A stretch of 64,000 nucleotides of DNA from Plecoglossus altivelis (Eukaryota; Chordata; Actinopteri; Osmeriformes; Plecoglossidae): the NCBI GenBank assembly GCA_036571765.1, contig BROE01000012.1:13057190-13121189 (forward strand), written 5' to 3'. Position numbers and translations under genes: made by a program. Below the pieces are notes generated by a model. The model was not told where the DNA came from. It ran no database searches and was given only the letters and a program-made list of their open reading frames with translations. Position 1 is the stretch's first letter, and each line of letters begins with the position of its first letter. Shown piece after piece: positions 1 to 9,205 of the stretch.

Positions 1-300
1 TCAAGGTGATGTTTTCCACCAAAGAGCAGACATCGTTATATTCCCTCAGATTGTTCATGGGGACCAGAGGAACAGAGAAAATAATACCCATGATGATGCC
101 AGGAAAAAACTGTTTGTATGTTAGGATGTTAGGGGTGGGGATAAGAATTATGTTGGGTGAAAAAACAGCTAGCTGGAAAAGGGTAGACATCTTCATATTC
201 TATCAGGTTGTTGAAGATGACCAAAATAAAGATAAAAGCCATGATGCCAGGATAAAGCCATATGTGACAAGTAGTAGTACTGTGCATTTATCTTTTCACT
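1..300 (-). other. Two related membrane-segment-like coding remnants
   Basis: Read on the minus strand, about 105 to 10 and about 258 to 180 translate into two similar hydrophobic peptides. Both follow the pattern F/Y-P-G-I, then M, a run of I/F/V residues, N-N-L, E-Y and D-V. The lower-coordinate copy is preceded by a CAAACAG acceptor-like site. The likeness suggests duplicated exons or an internally repeated membrane protein, cut by the window edge. I do not recognise the family, and it could be a pseudogene fragment. Confidence 0.3.
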
Positions 301-412
301 GTATTAGTTGCTGAAGAAACTCAAAAGTCCAAGAACAGAATATTTCCGAAAAGCCCTTTGTACCATGATAAAATATCGGATGAAGTAAAACAAGTTTTCT
401 TTGTGCGGTCAG

Positions 413-667
413 ATGGCGGCTGGCATGAGAAAGAGGAGGGAGGCCAGAGAGGCGACCCGTAGGGAAAGAGAAAGGAAGGAGGAGATCTTAAACAAACACT
501 TTCTAACGGCTCTGCATACCTGCCATCGCCTGGGGAAGACTGACGAGAGAGAGGTGAAGGAAGCTAAGAGAAAGTGGAAGGCAACAATGAAGAACGTGAG
601 AAAGGAAGACAAGAAGATGCAGTTTCAGGCCCGTGCACTTTCTGAACCATCACAGCTCGTCCCCTAA
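413..667 (+). CDS. Unrecognised small basic protein or terminal exon
   Basis: An 84-codon frame begins with ATG in a good context and ends TAA at 667. The product is extremely rich in Lys, Arg and Glu and should be mostly alpha-helical, with a hydrophobic patch in the middle (FLTALHTCHRLG) and a second basic stretch containing KRKWKATMKNVRKEDKK. A pyrimidine-rich stretch ending in GGTCAG lies directly before the ATG, so this may instead be the last exon of a longer gene with the true start upstream and out of view. An AATAAA at 918-923 gives a plausible 3' end. I do not recognise the family and infer no function; it could be nuclear or nucleolar from composition alone. Confidence 0.35.
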   Translation: MAAGMRKRREAREATRRERERKEEILNKHFLTALHTCHRLGKTDEREVKEAKRKWKATMKNVRKEDKKMQFQARALSEPSQLVP

Positions 668-805
668 GAAGGAAAATCAAGCTATTTTAAAACAGACATT
701 AGTGTCTCACACGCTGCATTGTGTTTCTTGATATTAAAGTTTTGAGTTTTCTTAAGCTTGATTTCTGAGCTGTTTATTTTACACTGACAGTAGATAGCGC
801 CCATC

Positions 806-806
<1 letters not shown>

Positions 807-859
<53 letters not shown>

Positions 860-860
860 A
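807..860. repeat. (CTGT)n microsatellite
   Basis: About thirteen uninterrupted TCTG units lie in the putative 3' UTR of the small basic ORF. Confidence 0.9.
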
Positions 861-917
861 GGATTGTAACAACTGGTAATACTTGTAACTGAGTCTTTGT
901 GTCTATGATTTTACAGC

Positions 918-923
918 AATAAA
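918..923 (+). terminator. Poly(A) signal AATAAA
   Basis: A canonical hexamer about 250 bp downstream of the TAA at 667 and before the NLR first exon. It is the likely 3' end of the upstream transcript. Confidence 0.4.
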
Positions 924-1101
924 CGTGATGTTGCAACAGTCCGGTGATGCAGAGTGCTTGACCCCCACCTGGTGGTAAGCGACTTGTACTGCAGTGATGG
1001 TTGAGAAACGCTGGAAAGTCTGATGTATTTCACAACCGGACATACGTAGCGTGGTTCTTGTTTATAACAAGTCTACTTCACTAACTTTGTCAGTCATCAC
1101 C

Positions 1102-2843
1102 ATGGAGAAAGAGGGTGAGTACAAGAAATTATATATTTTTAAAATCTACAATGTCTTAATTGAATAGAAATTCTTCCACGTGACTATGGAATGAATGCTT
1201 GTGTAAAGTTGTGTCCTCTTCCTGTCACCACTTCCTGTCTCACACTTGATCTTTTTTCACTCCCTTTCTGTCTTTCTCCCTCTCCTCCTTTCTCTCCCTC
1301 TCCCTCTTCTCCCTCTTTAGTGGCTAAGGAGCTTCTCAAGTCAGAGCTAAGGGGGAGGAGCCACCCCCATTTTCACGCCTTCGTGGACCTGGTAATCACA
1401 GAGGGCAACATCCAATGGCACGATGACAGGCACGCTGCTGTCAGACCTGTGAGGTCACGGTCACATATGCACACCTCCTCAGAAGAAGCCACTGTCTCTC
1501 TCGATGACATATTCAAACTTCCGCCACTCCCGTTTCCCGAGGAATCCGCTGCTCGCCTCAGAACCGTCCTGACAAAGGCTCCCGCCGGCGCTGGAAAAAC
1601 GGTGAGCGTCCATCGCTTTGTCCAGAACTGGGCCAAAGGCCTAGCCAATCGGGACGTTGATTTTATCTTCCTGCTCCCGTTCCGAGAACTCAATATGGTA
1701 GCCGGTCAAAGCTTCAGTCTGATTGGTCTGATTCGCCACTTCCACCCTTCCCTGGCCTCGCACCCCTTCCTGGACCTCAGTCAATCCCAGGTGATATTCA
1801 TCTTGGATGGGCTGGATCAGTGGCTCCTTCCCCTGGAGTTTGACCAAGTGGAGGTTGATGTGACGAAGAAGATTCCACTACCCACCCTCCTCTCCTGCCT
1901 CGTCTGGGGCCCCATCCTCCCCTCCGCCCGGATCTGGGTGACATCCAGACCCCCGGCCTCCAGCCTCCTGCCCCCAGACCTCCTGCCCCAGCACTGCCTC
2001 CGTTGTGTGACCCAGATACGAGGTCTGAGCCACACCCAGAAGGAGATCTACTTCCTGGAAAGGCTTGCTGAACACCGATTGGCTGAGGAGGCCTTGGCAC
2101 GGATTACGTCATCACCAGACCTTGGCTTTCTGTGCCAAGCCCCGCAATGTTGTGAGATGGTGGCAGCCATTTTGGAAAGTGAGAAAACTGGAAAAGGAAG
2201 AGGATGGGGTGGGATGGATACGCTTACAATGTTACACACTCAATACATGCTCTCTAAAACCGGAAAACGAGGTTATCTTAATCCAGAACGCTCCCATTCA
2301 AACAGAAACATTCTGCAACTGGGGAAACTGTCTTTTTCTCTCCAGGAGAGCGGGAAGTTTGTTTTCAGACAGACAGACCTATTTGAACACGGAATCAACG
2401 CTTGTGAGGGTTCCGTGTTCCGTGAGCTGTGTCAGCCCCTTGAAGTTGGGCTCCAGAACGATGGTGGTGTCTGTATGTACAGCTTCATCTACACAAGCAT
2501 TCAAGAGTACCTGGCAGCTTTGTATGTTTTCCACATGTTCAGGCGCTACAAGAGGAATAAACTACTTCAGCCAACACTCCTAGACAAACTGATTAGACCG
2601 TTCAAGAAAGCAACGCTATTTAACCTGCACAAGACGGCAGTGGACAAGGTCTTAAACTACAAACATGGCCGCTACGATCTTTTCCTCCGCTTCCTCCTTG
2701 GGCTCTCTGTCACATCCCATCAGGGCCTCCTAGATCTGGGGTCAAGGTTCATGGCTGAGGAAAAGGTGAAGAGCTTCAGTAGGGATGTTGAGAAGACTGT
2801 ACACTATATAAGGGAGGTCCTGGGACAGGAGCCATACCCCTAG
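1102..2843 (+). CDS. NACHT-domain NLR-like protein, no LRRs (possible pseudogene)
   Basis: Two coding exons are proposed: 1102-1114 (MEKE plus one base, donor GGTGAGT) and 1321-2843 after a long pyrimidine tract ending TTTAG. They join in phase to give 511 residues. Visible are a fish-NLR N-terminal linker, a P-loop (APAGAGKT, near residue 90), a Walker B-like FILDGLDQW, a sensor-like VTSRP and winged-helix/HD2 motifs (YSFIYTSIQEYLAALYVF). This is the STAND ATPase core of NLRC3/NLRP-type cytosolic sensors. No PYD/CARD, LRR or B30.2 module is present. The frame stops at TAG 2841-2843, yet about 66 more in-frame codons (2844-3041) still resemble the end of HD2. A truncated functional NLR or a recently broken copy are both possible. 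No poly(A) signal was identified. Confidence 0.7.
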
Positions 2844-3259
2844 ACCGCCCTTTCTCTCCTCTGCGGTCTGGCTGAGCTGAGAGAGCCCTCGCTGGGTATG
2901 GAGGTGAGACAGTACCTGGAGGTCTGCTCTCGGTGGGGGTTCATCCTGGAGCCAGAAGAGAGTTTAGCATTCAAGCATCTGCTGAGGGTATCAAAACAGG
3001 GAGAGGAGGAGGATGGGGAATATGAGGAGGGGGAGGAATAGGAGGAGGTGCAGGAGGGAGAGAGATTGAACAAAGAGGTAGAGAGGTGAGGGTAGAAGAA
3101 GGATGGAGTGACAGCAGGAAGCTAAATCTTCTGTCTAGACTCTTCACGAGTCCTCTGGCATTCAGATGGGTTTTCATCTAGTTTCATGAACCTTAACATG
3201 ATTGTAAGCACATAAACGTTTCTTGGAAGACGCCATCACACAAGGTCATGAGTAACTCG

Positions 3260-3265
3260 TTTATT
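3260..3265 (-). terminator. Poly(A) signal of the C-type lectin gene
   Basis: AATAAA on the minus strand, 65-70 bp past the lectin stop codon at 3330. The 3' UTR is therefore short. Confidence 0.6.
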
Positions 3266-3329
3266 TATGAATTCTTTCAACACATTCAAGGTGACTTGTG
3301 TTCGATCATCTCCATGGTGACAGCTGAGT

Positions 3330-5970
3330 CTATGATTGGGTCCCAGCTGCAGTCTTGCACACCCATCGGTGGGGTATCTCACAAGGCAAGTCATTCCACG
3401 ACTGGAAATGAACATTCCAAGGGTTCATTTCAAAATGGTTGAACACTGCGCAGTGCTCTCTCATATTGGAGTTGTTCGGTTCTCGAAGTCTCCAGAATCT
3501 AGACAGAGACAAATGCAGGGACAAATATAGAGACAAATATAGAGACAAATATAGAGACAAATACAGGGACAAATACAGAGACAAATATAGAGACAAATAC
3601 AGAGACAAATATAGAGACAAATACAGAGACAAATATAGAGACAAATATAGAGACAGATACAGGGACAAATACAGAGACAGATACAGAGACAGATATAGAG
3701 ACAGATGAGAGACTGCAAGACGAAGTTGTGACTTCTGATTCGACTGCTTTCAGAGTTTTCATTGACATAGTATTGATTAAGCTGGAGCACATTGGCAAGT
3801 GTATGACAGCAAATCAAGAGGTTGTAAGGTTATCTGGGTGGATTCTGTCATGGCCATGCCTGCATACCTAGCTGAGAGAGAACATGTTTCCCCACCTGTG
3901 CTAGCAGGTGCTCTCTCTGTGGGATTCCCTCTGTCTCTGTGTCAGGTTTCCAGTTTGATTGTTTCTCGGTCTAGTTTGGTATTTTTGTGTATTTATGGTT
4001 TCTTCCTTAGTTAGTCTTTATCAGTTCCTCGTTGTGGTTTTGGCATGTGAGTGTCACCTTTGTGTTTCTTGATGTTTTGGAAAATAAAAAAATAAATGAA
4101 TGTTTTTCACATTTTCTTTTGATCAAACTCACGCTAAGGATAGCTTGGTTCCGTCCACCCATTTCCAAAGCCCTTCTTGTTCTGTGTCAGTCAAACCCAT
4201 CCAAAAGTTTGCATTGGTGTGAAGTTTATTTAGAAACATCTGGAAGAAAATTCAGAGTATGAGGTTCTATATCTCTTTCTTTGAAACACACTTTCACACT
4301 CTCTCTCTTGCTCACTCGCTCGCTCGCTCCCTTGCTCGCTCACTCACTCACTCACTCACTCCATCTTTCACTGTATATCTCACTCTCTCTTTCTCCGTCT
4401 GTCACCTGTTCCTCTCTGCTCTTTATGATAACCAGGTTGGTTCCTCTGGCTCTACAGTACTGGTTGCTGTCGTTCCAGCTTTTCTCCTCAGTAGAAACAT
4501 AATAACAACTTGACTGGAACTTCTTCCAACCAGGACAGCATCCCACAGACATTTCTATAGATGGAGATGGAGACAAGGAATTACGTATTGATCAAATATC
4601 CAACGATTTGTAATTTCCTTGGTAAAATCTGATTTTAGGATATAATTCATTTGTGTACACTTATAAAAACATAGTCTTTTTTGTATCTGCCAGAACTGAC
4701 CCAATATTGAGACCTCCATCTGCAGACGGTCTCTCTCCAAAGTAAGATTTTGAAAACTGAGTTGCAGTATGTGTTTTTCTGTACCAAGAGAGTCACGACT
4801 GGTTTGCAGATGATCTCTCTCTGTCCTCAAGAGATCATACTGGGTTTGAAGAGAGTCATAACTGGTTTGCAGCTGATCTCTCTCTGTCCTCAAGAGATCA
4901 TACTGGGTTTGAAGAGAGTCATAACTGGTTTGCAGCTGAGTCGACTGATGGCTGTTCTTTAAATCTGTTATACAATGGTGTTATATAAAGTACACACACA
5001 CACAAACATAAACAGAACCAAAAGGTATTTTCATAAGTGAGATACATTTACTGAGAAGACAAACATGTTATAGTGGTTTATGTGAGAGGGTACTCACAGA
5101 ACAGACAGAGGCCTATGATTGTGGCCAGTAGCAGGGCACAGAGTAGCCCAAGGGACCGCACTGCTCGTCGACCTAGCTTACACTTCCTGTCCAAAGAGAA
5201 GCCAAGCCCCAACTTCCTGCCTGCATCTGAAGACAACTTGAGGCTCTTCACAGGTTTTTCCTCTGCAGGTGTGGAGAAACATTTACGTGCAACAAAAAAA
5301 TCTCCCGTGGTCACATCAGATGACTGATTGCAGGCAGCCACTACAGCTGGGATCGAAAGAGGAACTTCAAAACCTGAGGCCTCTGACCGATTGAAATCTG
5401 TTTTCGACCATCATTTCTTTCATGGGAAATCTTGATCTTTTCAGATTTTGTATTTCGTTTGAATGCGTGGTTCGTTAACCGAATGACATGTCTGAAATAT
5501 AAATTGGAAATATGTTGCATGGCCTGTGTTTGGGAAAATATCCCAGTCAGTCTCCAGTCAGACTCCCTCAGAGCTGCCTTGCGACAATTCAGACTGGGGT
5601 CTTAAGTTTGTGTTTCCCGGGAAGGGGGAGGTGTACATGCCTGAACCAGAGTCAGAAGTAGGCACCAGAGAGATTCGACCCAACGCCCACCCATCTGCTG
5701 TAACCCCACCTGTGTTTGAGTGTGTATTACATGCGCATCTTTATGTTTCAGTTTACAGAACCCAGTGCAATTATATCAAGTACATGTTTATTCACGTGGT
5801 TGGAGAGACTCTGACTACTCACCGGTCAGTTCTGCTCTCTTGTATAAGACCTGGTAACCTGCTGCTTCAAGATCCCAGTTCCCCCCTCTGGTCGTCTTCT
5901 CTCCCGCCTCCTCGACCTCCGTCATCCACAGATGGTCCACGTTTTCATACACATCCTCGTCCGTCGCCAT
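3330..5970 (-). CDS. CD209/CLEC4-like type II C-type lectin receptor
   Basis: Six exons join in perfect phase: 5970-5823, 5340-5098, 4964-4701, 4554-4406, 4239-4133 and 3498-3330, giving 359 residues. A cytoplasmic tail carries YENV and YQVLY tyrosine motifs. One membrane segment (about 112-130) makes a type II protein. A coiled-coil neck of 21-residue repeats follows (131-218). The C-type lectin domain runs from about 222 and is spread over three exons, as in the CD209 group. The domain keeps WMGL, EPN (310-312) and WND (338-340), the calcium and mannose-type sugar residues, plus the conserved cysteines. A mannose-binding innate-immune surface receptor is the likely role. It is transcribed away from apba1, about 0.9 kb from that gene's first exon. 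The exact orthologue is uncertain because fish carry many such genes. Confidence 0.85.
3506..3706. repeat. 12-bp minisatellite (agagacaaatat)n
   Basis: About 16 near-perfect 12-bp units, with a few T/C and A/G variants, sit in the last intron of the lectin gene. The array starts within 10 bp of the acceptor of the final exon (3499/3500), so it replaces the usual polypyrimidine tract; on the minus strand it reads as a CTGT/ATTTGTCT-rich stretch. Confidence 0.9.
3890..4115 (+). mobile_element. Possible 3' end of an interspersed element in lectin intron 5
   Basis: A T-rich stretch with repeated TTTGTGT/GTTTCTT words ends in AAAATAAAAAAATAAATG. This resembles the 3' tails of fish interspersed elements, but no terminal repeats or coding remnants are visible. 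Weak call. Confidence 0.25.
4296..4370. repeat. CTCT/CTCG/ACTC simple repeat
   Basis: Tandem 4-bp units in the lectin intron between the first two CTLD exons. Confidence 0.7.
4811..4936 (-). repeat. Two identical 63-bp neck repeats within the lectin exon
   Basis: Positions 4811-4873 and 4874-4936 are identical base for base, and a diverged third unit lies at about 4748-4810. Each encodes 21 residues, three heptads beginning LQTSYDSLQTQYDLL. They extend the coiled-coil stalk that would hold the lectin heads away from the membrane. Confidence 0.85.
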
Positions 5971-6890
5971 GTCCAGAGGGGTTATCCTCTCTTTCTCTGC
6001 TTTGGGTGTCTGGTTGTCTGTTTCCTGACCGGCTGTATGGGGTCTGTACGGGGGTAAGCTTGGATGCTGCTATGGCTGTTTGAGCGAGATGGTGCGCACG
6101 AGAGACAAGGGAGTGGAAAGGCAAGGTGAAGAGGAGAAGAGTGAATGTGAGCCATGAGGGAGGCCCTTCAGATGGCAGTTTCAGTTCCTGTATTATCAAA
6201 ACAAAAACAACACTTTCACAAATGTATTCATTTCTTTTTTTTGACATAGACGTACGTGAATCATCTCATTAAGAAATTGGAATTAGAAATCAGCATTAAA
6301 TGGGCTCCACTCTAAGACCCCTCCACTGGAGAGGGTAGACATGCTAGCATGATAGCTTAATTGGTATATTGAAATTGCCCCTTGAGAATGGATCTGTGAG
6401 TGAATGGTTGTCTGTGTATCTGTGTTAGTCCTGCGACTTGCTGGCCCCAGTCCACGGTGTACCCCATCTATGGCCTAAAAGCTACTGGGTTAGGCTCCAG
6501 TCACCCATGACCCCAAAATGGGAACAAGCAGCACTGCAATCCCTCCCAGGGATCAGCAGTAGACAATGTATGTATGTGTACCTGAGTCCAATGATGACGT
6601 GTTCTGGTATATGGAACGCTCACTGGGCATTATAAACTGTATATCTCCCCCTCCTGTCGACCACATGCAATGACAGTCGACGTTTGGGGGGCCTGCATAC
6701 TAAAACACTACGCCGCAGGTGGAGGTAGATGTCCTTGAGTCGTGGTTTGTTTGCGGTGCTGCGTTTACATAGGAGTTTTGGCTGGTCCGGGTGCATTGCG
6801 GCCAGGGAGTGAATTGGCGGCCTCTCTTTTCCCGGTTGCGTGAAAGTGGTGCAGAGCAGATCGGCTAGTCATAAATACGGCACGACCGGC
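5971..6890. other. Intergenic region between the lectin and apba1 start regions
   Basis: No coding exon is evident. The interval holds the putative upstream region of the lectin gene (no clear TATA box) and a decayed interspersed repeat (6372-6570). Sequence from about 6,780 is more CpG-rich, consistent with the approach to the apba1 first exon. Confidence 0.4.
6372..6570 (+). mobile_element. Decayed common teleost interspersed repeat
   Basis: Contains degraded versions of phrases seen in a very common fish repeat: a TGCGACTTGCTGG block, GGTGTACCCCATCT, and GGGTTAGGCTCCAGTCACCC. No ends can be defined. The family name is not certain. Confidence 0.45.
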
Positions 6891-7086
6891 GCAGCACCGT
6901 CAATATATGTTGTTACAGCAGTCTTTGAAAGGCGCTTTGTGCATCAGTAATCCGCTCTGATGTCACCGTGTAGAAGGAGGGGCTGACCGCTCGGGCCTAA
7001 TCTATGCAAGTTGTCTAAAGGGACAGAGATACACTGGAAGATGGCGAGGCGGACCGTAATACGATCTACCCGCTCCTAATACACAG
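6868..7086 (+). promoter_or_regulatory. apba1: Candidate apba1 promoter and non-coding first exon
   Basis: A TATA-like CATAAATA near 6869 precedes a CpG-containing stretch that ends in CACAG|GTAAAA at 7086/7087, a good splice donor. The next acceptor on this strand that fits is at 9135, directly before the coding exon. The transcription start is inferred, not seen. Confidence 0.4.
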
Positions 7087-8734
7087 GTAAAATGTCTTTA
7101 TCTTATCTACCAGCTATACGGAGATTGGCAACGACAGTAGCCTGGGACGACGTGGGTCCTCAATTTCGGTGTATGCTACTTGCAAATTATGACATCGATT
7201 GAGCGATTGTGTCATTGAAAGATTGTACGGTGCCTGACGATACTCAGGTACAAGCGAATAAAAACATGTCACAAGGTAGATACCGCACTGACGCGTAGCA
7301 TGGTATCCACCGGTTGTTTTTGGGGATTTCTACATGAATTAAATGGTCCAGATGCACTTCTTTGCCAGCAGGCTGTGTCCCACGCACAGTTTTTCGATGG
7401 TCCCACGTCGGGAAACCGTGACAACATACGAGAGGGCGTTTGTGACCACATAACTGGGCACAACTGACAGTATTGTGTTAATAATATGAAGATAGTCTAT
7501 ATCAATGTGGCAGACTAAGTTCTACGTTGGAAATGTGCACGTATTGTATTAGTGATATAGTGTAGTTTTTTAAATAGGGCATTTTCAACTTTTGTAAAAA
7601 TATATTTTTAATGTTCTTGTCCCGATGGAATTTGTATCCCATCTAGGCTGTAGTAGATTGTCAGCTTCAATTTCTCAACGTTCAACTGCAGCCAGAAATA
7701 ACGGTCCTCATGGAAACGGTTTACGGTGTCGGACTTTCAGAATAAAAGCTTCTGTCAACAGCTCCTTGTTGATGTCTTAATCCAATCTGTTCAGTCCCCG
7801 TAAACAGAACGCTACCAATAATGTCGACTTCCAAACGTGTGTGTATGTATGCTTGCATAGGTTTGTATGTATGTGTGTGCACGTGTCTGTGTGCACGAGT
7901 CTAGGGCCCCCTATGCAGGGGTTAGATGAGTGAGTTAATGAGCTGGTACAAATCCCATCCCTGCTGCTTTCTCTGGGGCATGACAGATGGAGGTACAGTA
8001 CCCAGCACCCAGCATGGCTAACCTGTCCCTGATCCCTCCGCTACCTCCACAGCCATGCCATCTGTGACCTGGGCTCCACTCTGACCCCCATAGACCTCTG
8101 CTCCGACAGACACAGACCATCCAAGGTACAGGTTGTGTCTACAGTGACTGCTCCCTGATGATCAATCATCTGGCTGGGGAATTAACCTTTAACCCCGGCC
8201 ATTTAGCCATTTATGTTCCGTTCCAGCGCTAGCCTCCATTTAGCCCCTGGCCTCATTCAATCCGCTTCCTGTCTACTCCCAGACACCTCACCTGTACTTC
8301 CTGTTGGAGTCACATCAGAGGTCTAGGCATGGGGGTTTATGCATCAGTGATAATGAATGTGTTATTCCTGCCACATGACTAAGCTTATTAAGGCTGGTGA
8401 ATATGGAGCTCATGGACGTTATCTAATGCTCTGGCAGCATTGGAAGATTTGCATGAAGAGAGCAACACAGGGTTTATCTCCACCATGCAATCTATATGCA
8501 ATATCCCGTCTGTCCTCCCTTTCTCTGTGTCTCCCTCCTCCCCCCTCTCTCTCTCCCCCTCATTGAGATCTTCTCTGAAACCAGGGCTGGGTCTCTCCTC
8601 CTCCTCCTCATCCTCCCCCTCTTGATCGTCCCCCTGCTACTCTTCATCCTCTTCATCCTCCTCCTCCTCCTCATCTGGCCTCAGCCATCTGCTAGCTGCT
8701 GAAGTGCTAGTGACTCCCAGCAGTAGTAAGAGTG

Positions 8735-8779
<45 letters not shown>

Positions 8780-9135
8780 GAGGGTGTTACAGCTCAGATT
8801 AAAACCCTGCCCAGATGAATCCTCTTGGATTTCATTTTCTCCCCAGAGGGTGGTGAGGCCTCTGCCAATCTGTTACCATGAAGACTGGCTCTGCGTGTGC
8901 GAGCATGTGTGTGCGTGTGAGCATGAGCATGTGTGTGAGTATGTGTGTATGTGTGAGCACGTGTGTGATCATGTTTGTAATAGTTTGTGGGATGACTGAT
9001 CTCAAATTAGCCACAAGGTTGTGAAAGTGAAAATGGAATTTCCCTTACACTGTGGTCTCATGTCATGCAAATCACATTTGCACGCTGACCTCTGATAGCC
9101 TTGACAATGTTGGCCCCTGTGTTTGTATTCTTCAG
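7087..9135 (+). other. apba1: apba1 intron 1
   Basis: No coding exon is visible. It contains a (TG)n tract (about 8736-8773), a CT-rich block near 8510-8680 and a TG/CATG-rich block near 8890-8990. Confidence 0.45.
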
Positions 9136-9205
9136 GCAGTGCTTCAGTTAGCATTTCCCTGGAAGCCTAAGGAGCATGCTCAGAACGTGAACAGACCAGA
9201 GCAGC

